Assembly: GCA_017431365.1 (NCBI GenBank)
Contig: JAFRLF010000070.1
Location: 1 to 59,014 of the forward strand
Direction: 5' to 3'
Source: Clostridia bacterium
GTDB lineage: Bacteria > Bacillota > Clostridia > Christensenellales > Aristaeellaceae
DNA length: 59,014 nt
Shown: piece by piece, positions 41,481 through 50,961 of the stretch
Layout: every line of letters starts with the position of its first letter
Position numbering within the stretch: the stretch's first letter is position 1
The notes under the pieces: generated by a model
What the model saw: the letters and a program-made list of their open reading frames with translations, nothing else
Databases searched by the model: none
What the model was told of the DNA's origin: nothing
Translations under genes and position numbers: made by a program

Positions 41481-43304
41481 TTACAGCCCGTAGCTCCGCG
41501 CATAGCGGATGCGCTCGGCGATCTCGTCCACAGTCTTTTCGATCTCGACCTTATTCCGGACGAATTCCTCCTGCGTCACGTTCGCCATCGAAAGCTCGTA
41601 CTGGCGCAGCTTTTCCATGTTCTCCCGGAAGATACAGTCAATCTCCTCGATGTCCTCTATCTTCGACGTATCGCAGAAGGATCTGGACAGGATAGCACGT
41701 GTGGAGCCCAGACGATAGTGCTCCATGATGATCCGCTCCGCAGGGAGCATGCCATCACCCAGCTTGGCAATACCGCCGAAACCATAGGGCACGCCCGCCT
41801 TCTTGAACTTGTCGCATAGAGACTCAACAATACCATCGGCTAAGGGCTCAAACATAAAGGACATGCCATAGGACAGGTGCAGGTCATTTAGTCCGATATG
41901 AATCTCATCAAAGCCACCCATGGCGAGGACCTCGTCGATGCAGTCCACGGCCTCCTTCGTCTCCAGCAGCAGGTTCGTCCTGCAGCGGCCGTGAACCGCG
42001 TCGATGAAGTTCCTGACTTCCTGCACCGTCTTCCAATAGGGAAGCATGATTATATCCGCGCCCGCTTCGATCACATCGTCAATTTCCTTTTGAGAACCTT
42101 CGTACCACGAATTGATGCGAACCATCATCTCCGCCCGGGTCAGTAACGGCTTGATAGCCGCAATGTCGGAGATGGAATGGTGGGATTTCACTGTGTTCAG
42201 GTTATGCTGGCGTTGCTCCTTGCCTCGCACCTCCAGGTCCACCCAGATACGATCAACGCCATATTTCTCCGCCACCAGCGCTACGTCCGGCCGGTTGGTG
42301 ATGAAGAAGACAATCAGGGGCTTGACCTTGTAGCTGAGCAGCTCGATGAAGAAGGCCCCATCGTGGATGGAGATGGACTTGACGTCGTGCTTGCCGACGA
42401 TGGTCATAAGCGCCTGCTCGCCGTTATCGAATTGGGTCGTCTTGCCGTCTTCCAGGATGGTGATTTTGCCGTTGACGCACTCCATCAGTTTCTGAAAGGG
42501 CAACCCACTGTTGTCGTAGCGCAGGAATCCAGAGAAATCCTGCATGTCGGTCCCGGCTTCCTGGCAGCAATCCCTGATCCGCTCGCGCACAGACATGGGC
42601 ATGAGGGAATCCGCCAGGATCACGCGCCTGATCTGATACCTTTGCAGGTGACTTTTGAATCGGTCCAGTCCGGCTACGACCGGAATGCCGTTCAGCAGTG
42701 TCCCGCTTTCGCCATCCCTGTAGGTGAAAATGCAGGCGATATCGACGCCGCTCTCCGAATCCTCCTCCAGCTGCCGCCGGACGATCCGACTGGTCTCGCC
42801 GGTGCCGACCACCATGGCGTTGACCGCATTTTTCCTGTTGAACCTTCGCCTTTCTTCCTGGATATAGCGGTTCGCGAAGCGAATGCCCGTCGTCAGCAGG
42901 AACTGTATGATGGCGCCGATCACATAGTAGGAAGTCGGCATCCGCGAGGCGTTCTCTTCATGCCCCGGGATAAACGAGATCACCAGAATGGAAATGCCGA
43001 TGTGCAGTGCCGCAGTAATAAAGTTTGCACTGGTCAGTCTGTTTAAATCGTGCAGGCCTGCGTATTGCCACATCCCACCATAGAGCCGGAAAAGAAAAAA
43101 GACGACCAGTGACGCAAGCGTATAATACGGGATAAAGTGCCAGAAATAATCCAGATAGTATTCGCCGAACCGGAACACACCGTTGACATAAAGACGGATA
43201 TAAAGCGCCAGCAGATAGGACATGCTGAACGCCGCGATATCCAGCAAAACTACCCATAAGTTGTAGTGAAGGAAATTCCTGATTCGGTTCTTTTCGATCT
43301 GCAC
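41481..43304 (-). CDS. Fusion: CapD-like membrane/Rossmann N-terminus with HpcH/HpaI-type aldolase domain
   Basis: 607 residues; start set at GTG 43304, 7 bases after GAGGAG. Residues about 10-135 are four helices and 140-260 a Rossmann-type domain (AMVVGTGETSRIVRRQL, GIPVVAGLDRF) like the N-terminal half of CapD/FlaA1 epimerases. The catalytic SDR half is missing. Residues about 330-560 instead match HpcH/HpaI aldolase: DRIWVDLEVRGKEQ, MVRINSWYEG, EAGADIIMLPYWKTVQEV, LLLETKEAVDCIDEVL, DEIHIGLNDLHLSYG. This class cleaves or forms 4-hydroxy-2-oxo acids from pyruvate-like donors. A role in making a glycan-bound acid is inferred. A coiled-coil tail follows (about 560-607). Confidence 0.82.
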   Translation of the reverse strand: MQIEKNRIRNFLHYNLWVVLLDIAAFSMSYLLALYIRLYVNGVFRFGEYYLDYFWHFIPYYTLASLVVFFLFRLYGGMWQYAGLHDLNRLTSANFITAALHIGISILVISFIPGHEENASRMPTSYYVIGAIIQFLLTTGIRFANRYIQEERRRFNRKNAVNAMVVGTGETSRIVRRQLEEDSESGVDIACIFTYRDGESGTLLNGIPVVAGLDRFKSHLQRYQIRRVILADSLMPMSVRERIRDCCQEAGTDMQDFSGFLRYDNSGLPFQKLMECVNGKITILEDGKTTQFDNGEQALMTIVGKHDVKSISIHDGAFFIELLSYKVKPLIVFFITNRPDVALVAEKYGVDRIWVDLEVRGKEQRQHNLNTVKSHHSISDIAAIKPLLTRAEMMVRINSWYEGSQKEIDDVIEAGADIIMLPYWKTVQEVRNFIDAVHGRCRTNLLLETKEAVDCIDEVLAMGGFDEIHIGLNDLHLSYGMSFMFEPLADGIVESLCDKFKKAGVPYGFGGIAKLGDGMLPAERIIMEHYRLGSTRAILSRSFCDTSKIEDIEEIDCIFRENMEKLRQYELSMANVTQEEFVRNKVEIEKTVDEIAERIRYARSYGL

Positions 43305-43381
43305 CGCTGTACTCCTCAAAAACGATTTAAGGCAGATCCTCGCCTGCTCTCATGATCCATTGCGCCGTATCACTTCAAACA

Positions 43382-43858
43382 CTAAACCTTTTTCACGATC
43401 TCATACCCCACCCATACGGTGCGCACGACGCCGTCAAACGTGAACTCGATGCAGCAGCGCTTTCGTCCCCTGTCGAGTTTAACGACCCGGCCTTCCATGC
43501 CCGCCCACAGCGGATCGTCGACAACGCATCGGTCTCCGACCTCGGCCAGGCTGACGATACCCATCACGCCATCGCAGTTGTAGATCATCTGAGCGAAACT
43601 GAGGTCATTGCCCTTCATATCCTCTCGGTTCAGCCAGCGCCTGATTCCGCGTATGTCAAAAAAGGGCCTCAACTCTTCCTCGCTGTACAGGAATATGTAT
43701 CCCGGCAGCCAGTTGTGGATCTGCTCGAGGCACTCGCCTTTGACCCACTTCCGCTGAATGATCCTCGGAGAGATACATTTTATCTTATAACGTTCTTCTA
43801 TATGCTCAGCGATGGCTGTGCATCTCTGCGTCTCACAGTACAGACAGTAAATATGCAC
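43382..43858 (-). CDS. loaP: LoaP/NusG-like processive antiterminator
   Basis: 158 residues from GTG 43858 (GAGGTGA 5 bases upstream; ATG 43864 is an alternative). It has a NusG-like N-terminal domain (HIYCLYCETQRC..., RIIQRKWVKGE, GYIFLYSEEE) and a C-terminal KOW domain (VGDRCVVDDPLWAGMEGRVVKLD). LoaP in Firmicutes allows RNA polymerase to read through terminators in long polysaccharide operons. Its position at the head of an about 19-kb glycan operon fits. The local Cys pair is an unusual detail. Confidence 0.85.
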   Translation of the reverse strand: MHIYCLYCETQRCTAIAEHIEERYKIKCISPRIIQRKWVKGECLEQIHNWLPGYIFLYSEEELRPFFDIRGIRRWLNREDMKGNDLSFAQMIYNCDGVMGIVSLAEVGDRCVVDDPLWAGMEGRVVKLDRGRKRCCIEFTFDGVVRTVWVGYEIVKKV

Positions 43859-43926
43859 AGCCATCACCTCGTTGTCATCATATTCATCTGATTCCTCTGA
43901 ATTCTCTCTGTATTATAGGAATCAAA

Positions 43927-43984
43927 GAACATAGCTCCGCCCTTTCAGAGCCCGTTGGCCCTGAAACAGCGCGGAGCTATGTTC
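43927..43984 (-). terminator. Long hairpin between the kinase operon and loaP; terminator or LoaP leader element
   Basis: A 14-bp perfect stem (43971-43984 with 43927-43940) encloses an inner stem (CTTTCAG with CTGAAA). On the - strand it is followed by TTT, a weak U-tract. It can end the 52397-44035 operon, or read-through can carry transcription into loaP. The TATAAT on the - strand at 43918-43913 has no matching -35. Confidence 0.7.
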
Positions 43985-44034
43985 AGGATTTTGTTCAGCC
44001 TGCCAATCCGGTCAGTGCCGCATCAGTCCGTCTT

Positions 44035-45084
44035 TCAGTCCTCGGCGTACAGGAAACTGACGATTTCCTGTCTGTTCGCATCCTTGTCGATCAGGTGTCC
44101 CTGCGTGCCCGCCACAATGTCGTATTCGTTCAGGGCTTCAAGCGGCAGGACCTTCGTCTCCAGAGAGTCGAAGATGTTCACGCCTTGACGGGAAGCCTTG
44201 TAGGCAATGCGCGCAAGCGCCAGGGAAATGCCGTTGATCTCATCATCCGACAGATTGTTGAAAGACATCTGGAAAATAGGATTGATCTCGTTGCGCAGGA
44301 ACTTCAGGTCGTCCTCGGTCGGCTCGTCGATGTTGATGGCTCGTCGTCCGTCCATATCCGTCGGTTCTCCGCTCTCGTTGGTGTAGAAAGCGACCTTGTT
44401 CCCCGCGTCTACGCTCACGCTATGGAAGAGGTTGGCGATAACTTCAATCTCGCGCTCACAGCAGTTGTACACCGAGTCGTATTGAAGCCAGCCGAAGCCC
44501 ACAGCCTGCAGGCCGTTGAGATGTGTCTCCGGGCCGTATTCCGTCAAGTAGTATTCGTTGGCCAGCAGGTCGAGGATGATCTGGCTCATCGTGCCGGAGC
44601 TGGCCTCTGTCTGCAGCTTCTCCTTCTTAGAACCGACCATGCCATTCAGGGCGTTGCGCTCAGCGCGGGAGATGTCCACTGTCACGCCGCCGTAATTGTC
44701 GATCAGAGAGGCCAGGTTCAGGTAGTTCAGGGACATGTAGTGGCTGATTCCCGTGTCGAAGTTGTCGTTAAATATCTTCATGGCCTCTTCGGCGCCACCG
44801 TTGCGGTACGGCATGTCCAATTTCTGCGGCACGTCATACCCTTCGTAATCGATGAATGTGTCCCAGGTGAACATCAAAAGGCGGATCTTGCCGGTGTCAG
44901 GCTTCATGGCAACCACCATCAGCGTGTTGCCGGCGTTGCCCCTGTCGTTGTTCATGCCCTCGTTGCAGATGAGCAGGAAATTGACCCAGTCGCCATAGCC
45001 GTCCTCTGATTCAGCCAGCCCGAAGATCGGCAACAAGCCGATGACCAGGACGAGCGCCAGAGCCTTAAAAAGCCGCTTTTTCAT
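44035..45084 (-). CDS. Secreted divergent LCP (LytR-CpsA-Psr) family protein
   Basis: 349 residues with signal peptide MKKRLFKALALVLVIGLLPIFGLA instead of the usual transmembrane anchor. LCP landmarks: NFLLICNEGMNNDRGNAGNTLMVVAM, LNYLNLASLIDNYGGVTVDI and a late LNGLQAVGFGWLQ. The normal PRDT motif reads TWDTFID, so its Arg is absent, and the R.R motif near GWLQYDS is missing. It may bind polyprenyl-phosphate glycans without the ligase activity, or use altered residues. GGAGGG lies 10 bases before ATG. Downstream gene of the repeat protein (18-base gap). Confidence 0.78.
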   Translation of the reverse strand: MKKRLFKALALVLVIGLLPIFGLAESEDGYGDWVNFLLICNEGMNNDRGNAGNTLMVVAMKPDTGKIRLLMFTWDTFIDYEGYDVPQKLDMPYRNGGAEEAMKIFNDNFDTGISHYMSLNYLNLASLIDNYGGVTVDISRAERNALNGMVGSKKEKLQTEASSGTMSQIILDLLANEYYLTEYGPETHLNGLQAVGFGWLQYDSVYNCCEREIEVIANLFHSVSVDAGNKVAFYTNESGEPTDMDGRRAINIDEPTEDDLKFLRNEINPIFQMSFNNLSDDEINGISLALARIAYKASRQGVNIFDSLETKVLPLEALNEYDIVAGTQGHLIDKDANRQEIVSFLYAED

Positions 45085-45102
45085 GATGAACGCCCTCCTT
45101 CC

Positions 45103-48100
45103 TCACTGATCGTCCGACATCAGGGAGTTGAGATCCCTGTCATACTTGCTGGTTATGACCAGCTCGCCTTCTGTGTTGTAATAGCCATTCCACCCAGCGA
45201 CACCCTCGGCGTTCTCGGTCAACTGGTTGTAGCGGTCGAGGTAGCGCTCGGAAATCATGCGCCCCTCGCTGTCATAGCTCCGCTCGACGCTGAAGTATCC
45301 GTCAAGGCAATTGGTCTGAGCGTGCAGGTCGTCATAGTAGCCTTCCCAGGTGACATTGCCCTGTTCGTCCTCTTCATACTCCATCATCGCGTATCCATCG
45401 GACGTCGTGATCGGCTTACCATTCTCGCCGAGGAAGGTTACCTCGTGCACGCGCGTCGCCGGATAGTAGACGATGCTCATGCCCCATGCGCCGTTGTTCG
45501 CGGCGCAGCGCTCGCCCTGCTCGTTGAGATAGTAGCGGAAGTACTTCTCCACACGATAGGAGTTGCTCAAATCGTAGTCATACAGGGTGGCGGCATAACC
45601 GTCGGACGTCGTCTCAGGGTTGCCCTCGCCGTCCAGCCACGTCTCCAGCTCGAGGTTGCCATAAGCGTTGTAATCGCGTTTGACGCCATAGACACCTTTG
45701 ACCATCGTGGGCCGGTTGTCCACGTCATAGTAGCGCTCAAGGGAAACACTGCCTCGACTCGTGTATTCGCGCTCGACGACGGCGCATCCCTCAGGTCCGT
45801 TCACCGGATTGCCCTCGAGGTCCGCGTACTCGCTGCGGATCGCCCTGTCGTAATGGTCGTAAGTCTGTACAGCAGACAGAAGATCGTCTCCCGTGTCCGC
45901 GGTTTCGTTGCTCACCTGCATGACGTAGGTCCGGCTGTCGTCATCCTCGCTCAGGAGAACGCGGCGGCTGTACCCACCCACGGATATGGGATCGCCGTTT
46001 TCGTCGATGTAGCGCTCCTCGGCGATGCGTCCGCTCTCGGCGTAGCTGATGTAATGTGCTGCATAGCCCTCGCGGCACGGCGCCAGCTGATCCTCGTCGT
46101 CGTAGAACTCCTCGCTGACCAGACGGCCCTGATCGTCGTAATCCATCAGATCGTAGGTGTAAAGCGATCCTTCCGGCGTGACGCCCAGCTCGCGGGTGTC
46201 GAAATAGCGCTCGCTGGTCTTGTTGCCCATCTCGTCATAAGTATATACGGCCGTCGCGTAGCCCATGGAAGTGTCTGTGAGGTTGCCGTCCGTGTCGAAG
46301 TAGGCCTCTTCCGTCACGTTGCCGAGGGTATTGTACGTGGTCGTCTTCTTCGCGTAACTGCGGCGACTCGACGTCGCGTTGCCGGCCCTGTCAAAGTAGC
46401 TGACAGACGTCTCGCGCCCGGCCAGATCATAGGTGTAGCGGACCTCATGATAATCGTTGTTATAGGATACGGGGCCGCCGTTGATGTCGAAGTACTTCAC
46501 CGACATGACCTTGCCGTCCGCATCGACCTCTCTGGTCAGATAGGAGTAGCGGCCGTTGGTGTTGATAGCCGGCTGGCCCTGCGTGTTGTACAAACGCTCC
46601 TCGATGCAGTGATTGCGATCGTCGTAGGTGTAGGCGATCTCGGCATAGCCGTACTGGCACCATGTCAGGCCGCCCTCCTTGTCGTGATAGGACTGGCGGA
46701 CGACGTTGTCATTGTTGTCGTAAGCGTAGCCGACGGCGCTGTAGCCGCCGTTGAGAATTGCGGGCTGGCCCTCGACGTTCAGGTACTCGCGGTAGGTCAA
46801 TCGGCGGCGGTTGTCATAGCTGTTGCGCATCGTGGCGAAGCCGCCTGACGCCATCACAGGCTGATCGTCGTTGTCCAGATAGGTCTCTGTCAGGATCGTG
46901 CCTTCCGCGTCGAGCGTCCGCATGATGCCCGAGTACCCCGCGCTGATGTAGCAGCGGTTGTACCTGTCGTCCATGTAGATGACGCGGCTGACGTAGTTGT
47001 TCTCGTTGTAGAAGTAGTCCACCGCGGCGTAGCCGTCCTTGAACAGGGTAGGCTGACCGAAGGTGTCCACGTACGTTGTGCGCCAGAGGCGTCCCTGATC
47101 GCTGTACTGGTAGCGTATCCCGGCATATCCGGCCGAAATCATGACGTTCATGCCGCTGGTGTTGAGGTAGTTCACGCTGATGCGGCGATCCTGAGCGTCA
47201 TAGCCGTAGGTGATGGTGGAATAGCCCGCCGCCGTCTCTACGGGCTGCAGCGCCGCGTTGAGATTCTCGGTACGGATCACGTGGCCGCGCGCGTCGTAGG
47301 TGTTGCGGGTAGCCGCAATGCGGTCCGTCAGGGAAGCGATACGCTCGTTCGGATCGAGGTACTGCTCCAGGATGACATGGTTGTTGGCATCATATTCGCG
47401 CTGCCAGACCGAGAAGCCCTCCGGCACTACGGTCAGGTCGCCGTTCTCGTCCAGATAGCGCACCTGCAGGGTGTTTCCGGCGTTGTCGTAGACATAGCCA
47501 ATGCCGGCATAACCCTTTTTGATGGTGGTGGGGTTCATCGACGCGTCCAGATAGGTGATCTGCGTCATACGGTTGCGTGCATCGTAAGTCCGCGCCTCAG
47601 CCGCGTATCCCCCTTCGATCTCGACCACGTCCGCGTTCAGATAGTATACGGTGCGCACGCAATTGCCGCGCTCGTCGTACGTGTTGACGATGCGGTTGTA
47701 GCCGTCCGGCAGCACTGTAGGCTGGCCTTCAAAAATGTACCACGCCTGCTCAGTGAGGCGGCCGTCGGCATCGTAGGCATAAGTGACGTATCCGTAGGCA
47801 CTCTCCTGCACGATGAAGCGGTCGTCCGCGCCGAAGTACGCCTCGCTGCTCAGATGGCCCTGTTCATTCCAGGTCTGAACCTTGCGCGCGTAGCCGATGC
47901 TCTGCTCAAGCAGCGTTCCCTGTCCGTCGGAATAGGCCTCGGTGAGCAGATGGCCCATCTCGTCATAGGTGCAAGTCTTCTGCGCGTAGCCCATGGACGT
48001 CACGACGGGCTGTCCGCTGATCCCGTAGTAAGTTTCGGTCAGAACGTTGCCCTTGGCGTCGTAGGTGTACTCCACCGCCGCGTAGTCGCCGCGCAGCATG

Positions 48101-50961
48101 AAGGGCCTTCCGGATTCGTCCAGGTAACGCTCGCTCAGCAGGTGGCTTTCGTTATCAAAGACGCGGACGACTTCCGCTGCACCCGCGTTCACAGCGGTCA
48201 CGCGCCCGTCGACGCCGTAGTAAACCTCGCGGGTCAGATTGCCGTTGTGATCGTACTCGCATATGAAGGAAGCATAGCCGTCCGGGCAGGCCGCGGGCTG
48301 TCCGACGGCGTCAAAATAGCTCTCCGCGGTGAGATGTCCCTCGGCGTCCCAGATCCAGGTGACCATGTGATAGCCGTCGGCGATCGTGGTCGGCTGGTCC
48401 TGGGCGTCGAAATAGGCCTCCATCACGCGGTTGCCACGGTAGTCGGTGGTTATCTCCTCGCGCGCATAACCGAACGCCGTGTCGACGGGATCGCGGCTGC
48501 CGTCCAGGTAGGCCACACTAGTGAGATTTCCGTTTTTGTCATAGGTGCGGGTGACCACGGCGTAACCGTCTGAATTGACGATCAGGCTACCATCGGCGGC
48601 GTAGTAGGCCTCCTCGAGGACGTTGCCCGTCTCGTCACAGACGCGCTCAAAGCGGGCGTAGCCCACGCTGGCAGGCGCCGTAGGCGCGCCGGTCTCGTCG
48701 AAATAAGCGCGATGAACGAGATTATCGTTCGAATCGTATTTCATTTCATAGGCCGCATATCCAGCCGGGAGCAGCACGGGCTGGCCGTCCGTGCCCAGAT
48801 AGTCGATGCGGCTCGCAAGGCCCGTCTCTTCGTCGTAGGTGTAACGGCGAGCGGCATAGCCGTCGTTGACCAGGATGGGTGTCAGGTCAGTGCCGAGGTT
48901 GGCTTCGTACAGGACGTGGTGCGCGCCGTCATACTCTCGAACAACGCTGGCGCGCCCGCCCACGAGGGTCGGTTCATCCTGCGTATTATAATAGGAAATA
49001 AGGGTGATGTTTCCGTCGTCGTCATACTCGTACCGCGCGGAAGCGTAGCCGGAAGGCTGGAGGATCGCGCCGCCGTCGGCGGCATAGAACTTCTCGCCCG
49101 TGTGATGTCCGGCATAGTCGTAGGTATGCGCCTGAGCCGCAAACTGGCCGTTGGCGCCGATCATGTCGCCGGTCTCGTCAAAGGTGACCTCCCACAGGAG
49201 GTTGCCCATGCCGTCGTACTCCCTCAGCATGGTGGCGAAACCGCCGCGCACGGATACGGGCTCATCATTGACGCCGTAGTAACGTGATCCCACCTGGCGC
49301 TGATCACCGTTGTAGCTGTAGACAACTTTGTGCGCGCCGTTAGTCACGTTTGTATCCTTCCCGCCGTCTGCGGTATAGAAGGACTCCTCCATGAGCAGGT
49401 TCTTATGCGGGCCGCCGTAGACCATCGCCCGGGCATATGCGCCAGTTATATTCTCGCAGGGAACACCGTTCTCGTCATAATAGGATTCAAACGTCGCCGG
49501 GGCTGCGGGATCGGGATCGTCGTAGCGGAATTCGATGCTGGCAAGCTGGTTCTCATTGCTGCGCGTGGGCTGCCAGTTTTCATCCATATATGTGGTGCGG
49601 ATGACCTGATTGTTCCCGTTGCGGTCATTCTTAAGTCCCGCATAGCCGGCGCGCTTTGCGATCAGCTGCATATCGGGGCCAAAGTACTTTTCGGTCTCCA
49701 CCATGTCAGGCTCGAGTTCATAGCGCTCGTTGCCGTCGCTGTCGACGTGTATGCTGCGATGGTATTTCCACTCGATGCGCGCATAACCGCCCATGGACAT
49801 CGTATAATTGTCCAGTATGTCATAATAGGTCACGCGGAAATCGAAGACCTCGCCGTCACCGCCCTCGCGTTCTTCCATATGGAAGCCTTCTGATATCATG
49901 GTGCGCTCGCCGTCCGCCCCAAAGTAGCGAATGCGCGTAATAGTGCCGCCGTACTCGTACGTCACCCGGGCATAGCCGTTGAGCATTTTGATGAGCTGGC
50001 CCTCTTTGCCCAGGTAGTCGATCTGAATCAGGCGGTCGCTGCCGTCATAGGTGTTTTCGACGGAAGCGTAGCCTCTGGTGGTAATGATGGGCCGGTCGTC
50101 GTTGCCATAATAGTCGACGCGGATCAAATTGCCGCGCGCGTCGTAGGTGTTTGTCATGCTGTGCCAGTGCTCCGAGCCGAGGACGTTCGCGTCATCTTTG
50201 CCGTAGATGACCTGACTGACCAGCAGCATGTCCGTGACGTCAGCCCCGTCGCGCATGGGCGTACCCTGCTGAAGGCCCAGGAGCATGTCCTCGACCAGGC
50301 CGGAGCTCTCCACGCCTTTTGGGTTGTCCATGTACACGGATACGAGCTTGTAGCCGCCCTCGGGGCCCTGGAGAAGGGATCCGTCGGCGTTGTACCACTG
50401 CTGAGTCACAGTGACGACGCCATCGCCCTTCACCACTTCGTTGACGATGCGCGCATATCCGCCAGCGGGCCGGGTGAGGCTGCCCTGCGCGTCGTAATAT
50501 GCCGTTTCGAGGAGTTGATCGTCGTCCCATGCGCTCTCGCTGCGGGCGTAGCCGCCGGGTATATCGGCCAGGCTGCCGTCCGGCGCGTACCGGGTCTCTG
50601 TGAGCATATGACTCTGACCCATGCTGTCCACGGAATAGGTATACTCCGCCCGGGCGTAGCCGCCGTCAGCCGTGACGGGCTCGCCGTCAAGTCCATAATA
50701 GCTTTCGCTCAGCAGGTTGCTGTGCTCGTCCCAGGTGTACTCAGCCCGATAGAAACCCCGTGCGTTCAGCGCCGGCGCGCCGTTTAAGTCGTGCGCCGTT
50801 TCGCCAGTCAGATTACCGACTTCGTCCCAGACACATTCCGTCTCCGTAAAGACGGGCAGGTCAAGGCTCGTATTTGCCTCCGCCTGGACGAAGACGGGCA
50901 GCGCCAACGCCATCGCCAGGAGCAGCAGCAAAACAAGACTCGTCTTCTTTTGCGTTTTCAT
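45103..50961 (-). CDS. Giant secreted protein of about 55 tandem 32-residue YD-like repeats
   Basis: 1952 residues, signal peptide MKTQKKTSLVLLLLLAMALALPVFVQA. After residue about 30 the protein is almost entirely tandem units of 32 residues with the pattern GYA...YTYDE.GN...E.YYD..GQPV. Four consecutive units (for example those starting GYAAVDYFY, GYSGIMRTL, GFATMRNSY, GYSAVGYAY) are exactly 32 residues each. The YD.GN core recalls RHS/YD repeats but the fixed 32-residue unit with a GYA signature differs. There is no LPXTG, membrane anchor or toxin end. Its ATG overlaps the kinase stop (ATGA). A surface glycan-binding or scaffold role is inferred. Confidence 0.82.
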   Translation of the reverse strand: MKTQKKTSLVLLLLLAMALALPVFVQAEANTSLDLPVFTETECVWDEVGNLTGETAHDLNGAPALNARGFYRAEYTWDEHSNLLSESYYGLDGEPVTADGGYARAEYTYSVDSMGQSHMLTETRYAPDGSLADIPGGYARSESAWDDDQLLETAYYDAQGSLTRPAGGYARIVNEVVKGDGVVTVTQQWYNADGSLLQGPEGGYKLVSVYMDNPKGVESSGLVEDMLLGLQQGTPMRDGADVTDMLLVSQVIYGKDDANVLGSEHWHSMTNTYDARGNLIRVDYYGNDDRPIITTRGYASVENTYDGSDRLIQIDYLGKEGQLIKMLNGYARVTYEYGGTITRIRYFGADGERTMISEGFHMEEREGGDGEVFDFRVTYYDILDNYTMSMGGYARIEWKYHRSIHVDSDGNERYELEPDMVETEKYFGPDMQLIAKRAGYAGLKNDRNGNNQVIRTTYMDENWQPTRSNENQLASIEFRYDDPDPAAPATFESYYDENGVPCENITGAYARAMVYGGPHKNLLMEESFYTADGGKDTNVTNGAHKVVYSYNGDQRQVGSRYYGVNDEPVSVRGGFATMLREYDGMGNLLWEVTFDETGDMIGANGQFAAQAHTYDYAGHHTGEKFYAADGGAILQPSGYASARYEYDDDGNITLISYYNTQDEPTLVGGRASVVREYDGAHHVLYEANLGTDLTPILVNDGYAARRYTYDEETGLASRIDYLGTDGQPVLLPAGYAAYEMKYDSNDNLVHRAYFDETGAPTAPASVGYARFERVCDETGNVLEEAYYAADGSLIVNSDGYAVVTRTYDKNGNLTSVAYLDGSRDPVDTAFGYAREEITTDYRGNRVMEAYFDAQDQPTTIADGYHMVTWIWDAEGHLTAESYFDAVGQPAACPDGYASFICEYDHNGNLTREVYYGVDGRVTAVNAGAAEVVRVFDNESHLLSERYLDESGRPFMLRGDYAAVEYTYDAKGNVLTETYYGISGQPVVTSMGYAQKTCTYDEMGHLLTEAYSDGQGTLLEQSIGYARKVQTWNEQGHLSSEAYFGADDRFIVQESAYGYVTYAYDADGRLTEQAWYIFEGQPTVLPDGYNRIVNTYDERGNCVRTVYYLNADVVEIEGGYAAEARTYDARNRMTQITYLDASMNPTTIKKGYAGIGYVYDNAGNTLQVRYLDENGDLTVVPEGFSVWQREYDANNHVILEQYLDPNERIASLTDRIAATRNTYDARGHVIRTENLNAALQPVETAAGYSTITYGYDAQDRRISVNYLNTSGMNVMISAGYAGIRYQYSDQGRLWRTTYVDTFGQPTLFKDGYAAVDYFYNENNYVSRVIYMDDRYNRCYISAGYSGIMRTLDAEGTILTETYLDNDDQPVMASGGFATMRNSYDNRRRLTYREYLNVEGQPAILNGGYSAVGYAYDNNDNVVRQSYHDKEGGLTWCQYGYAEIAYTYDDRNHCIEERLYNTQGQPAINTNGRYSYLTREVDADGKVMSVKYFDINGGPVSYNNDYHEVRYTYDLAGRETSVSYFDRAGNATSSRRSYAKKTTTYNTLGNVTEEAYFDTDGNLTDTSMGYATAVYTYDEMGNKTSERYFDTRELGVTPEGSLYTYDLMDYDDQGRLVSEEFYDDEDQLAPCREGYAAHYISYAESGRIAEERYIDENGDPISVGGYSRRVLLSEDDDSRTYVMQVSNETADTGDDLLSAVQTYDHYDRAIRSEYADLEGNPVNGPEGCAVVEREYTSRGSVSLERYYDVDNRPTMVKGVYGVKRDYNAYGNLELETWLDGEGNPETTSDGYAATLYDYDLSNSYRVEKYFRYYLNEQGERCAANNGAWGMSIVYYPATRVHEVTFLGENGKPITTSDGYAMMEYEEDEQGNVTWEGYYDDLHAQTNCLDGYFSVERSYDSEGRMISERYLDRYNQLTENAEGVAGWNGYYNTEGELVITSKYDRDLNSLMSDDQ
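45200..50830 (-). repeat. Tandem 96-base degenerate repeats encoding the 32-residue units
   Basis: The DNA follows the protein period of 32 codons over about 5.6 kb. Units are diverged at DNA level and not identical, so recent duplication is not evident. The approximate limits are set by the first and last clear GYA units. Confidence 0.75.

Noticed and set aside
41108-41503. Alternative frame over the VanZ-transferase start
   Set aside because: It considered whether it could be the true N-terminus joined by a frameshift at G6, but its translation does not resemble a VanZ helix.
45322-48573. Long open frames antisense to the repeat protein
   Set aside because: They mirror the 96-base repeat and have no start/ribosome site logic or known domain.
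45200-50830. CRISPR-like array
   Set aside because: Period is 96 bases of coding repeat in one open frame. Units are diverged throughout and there is no spacer/repeat alternation or cas gene.
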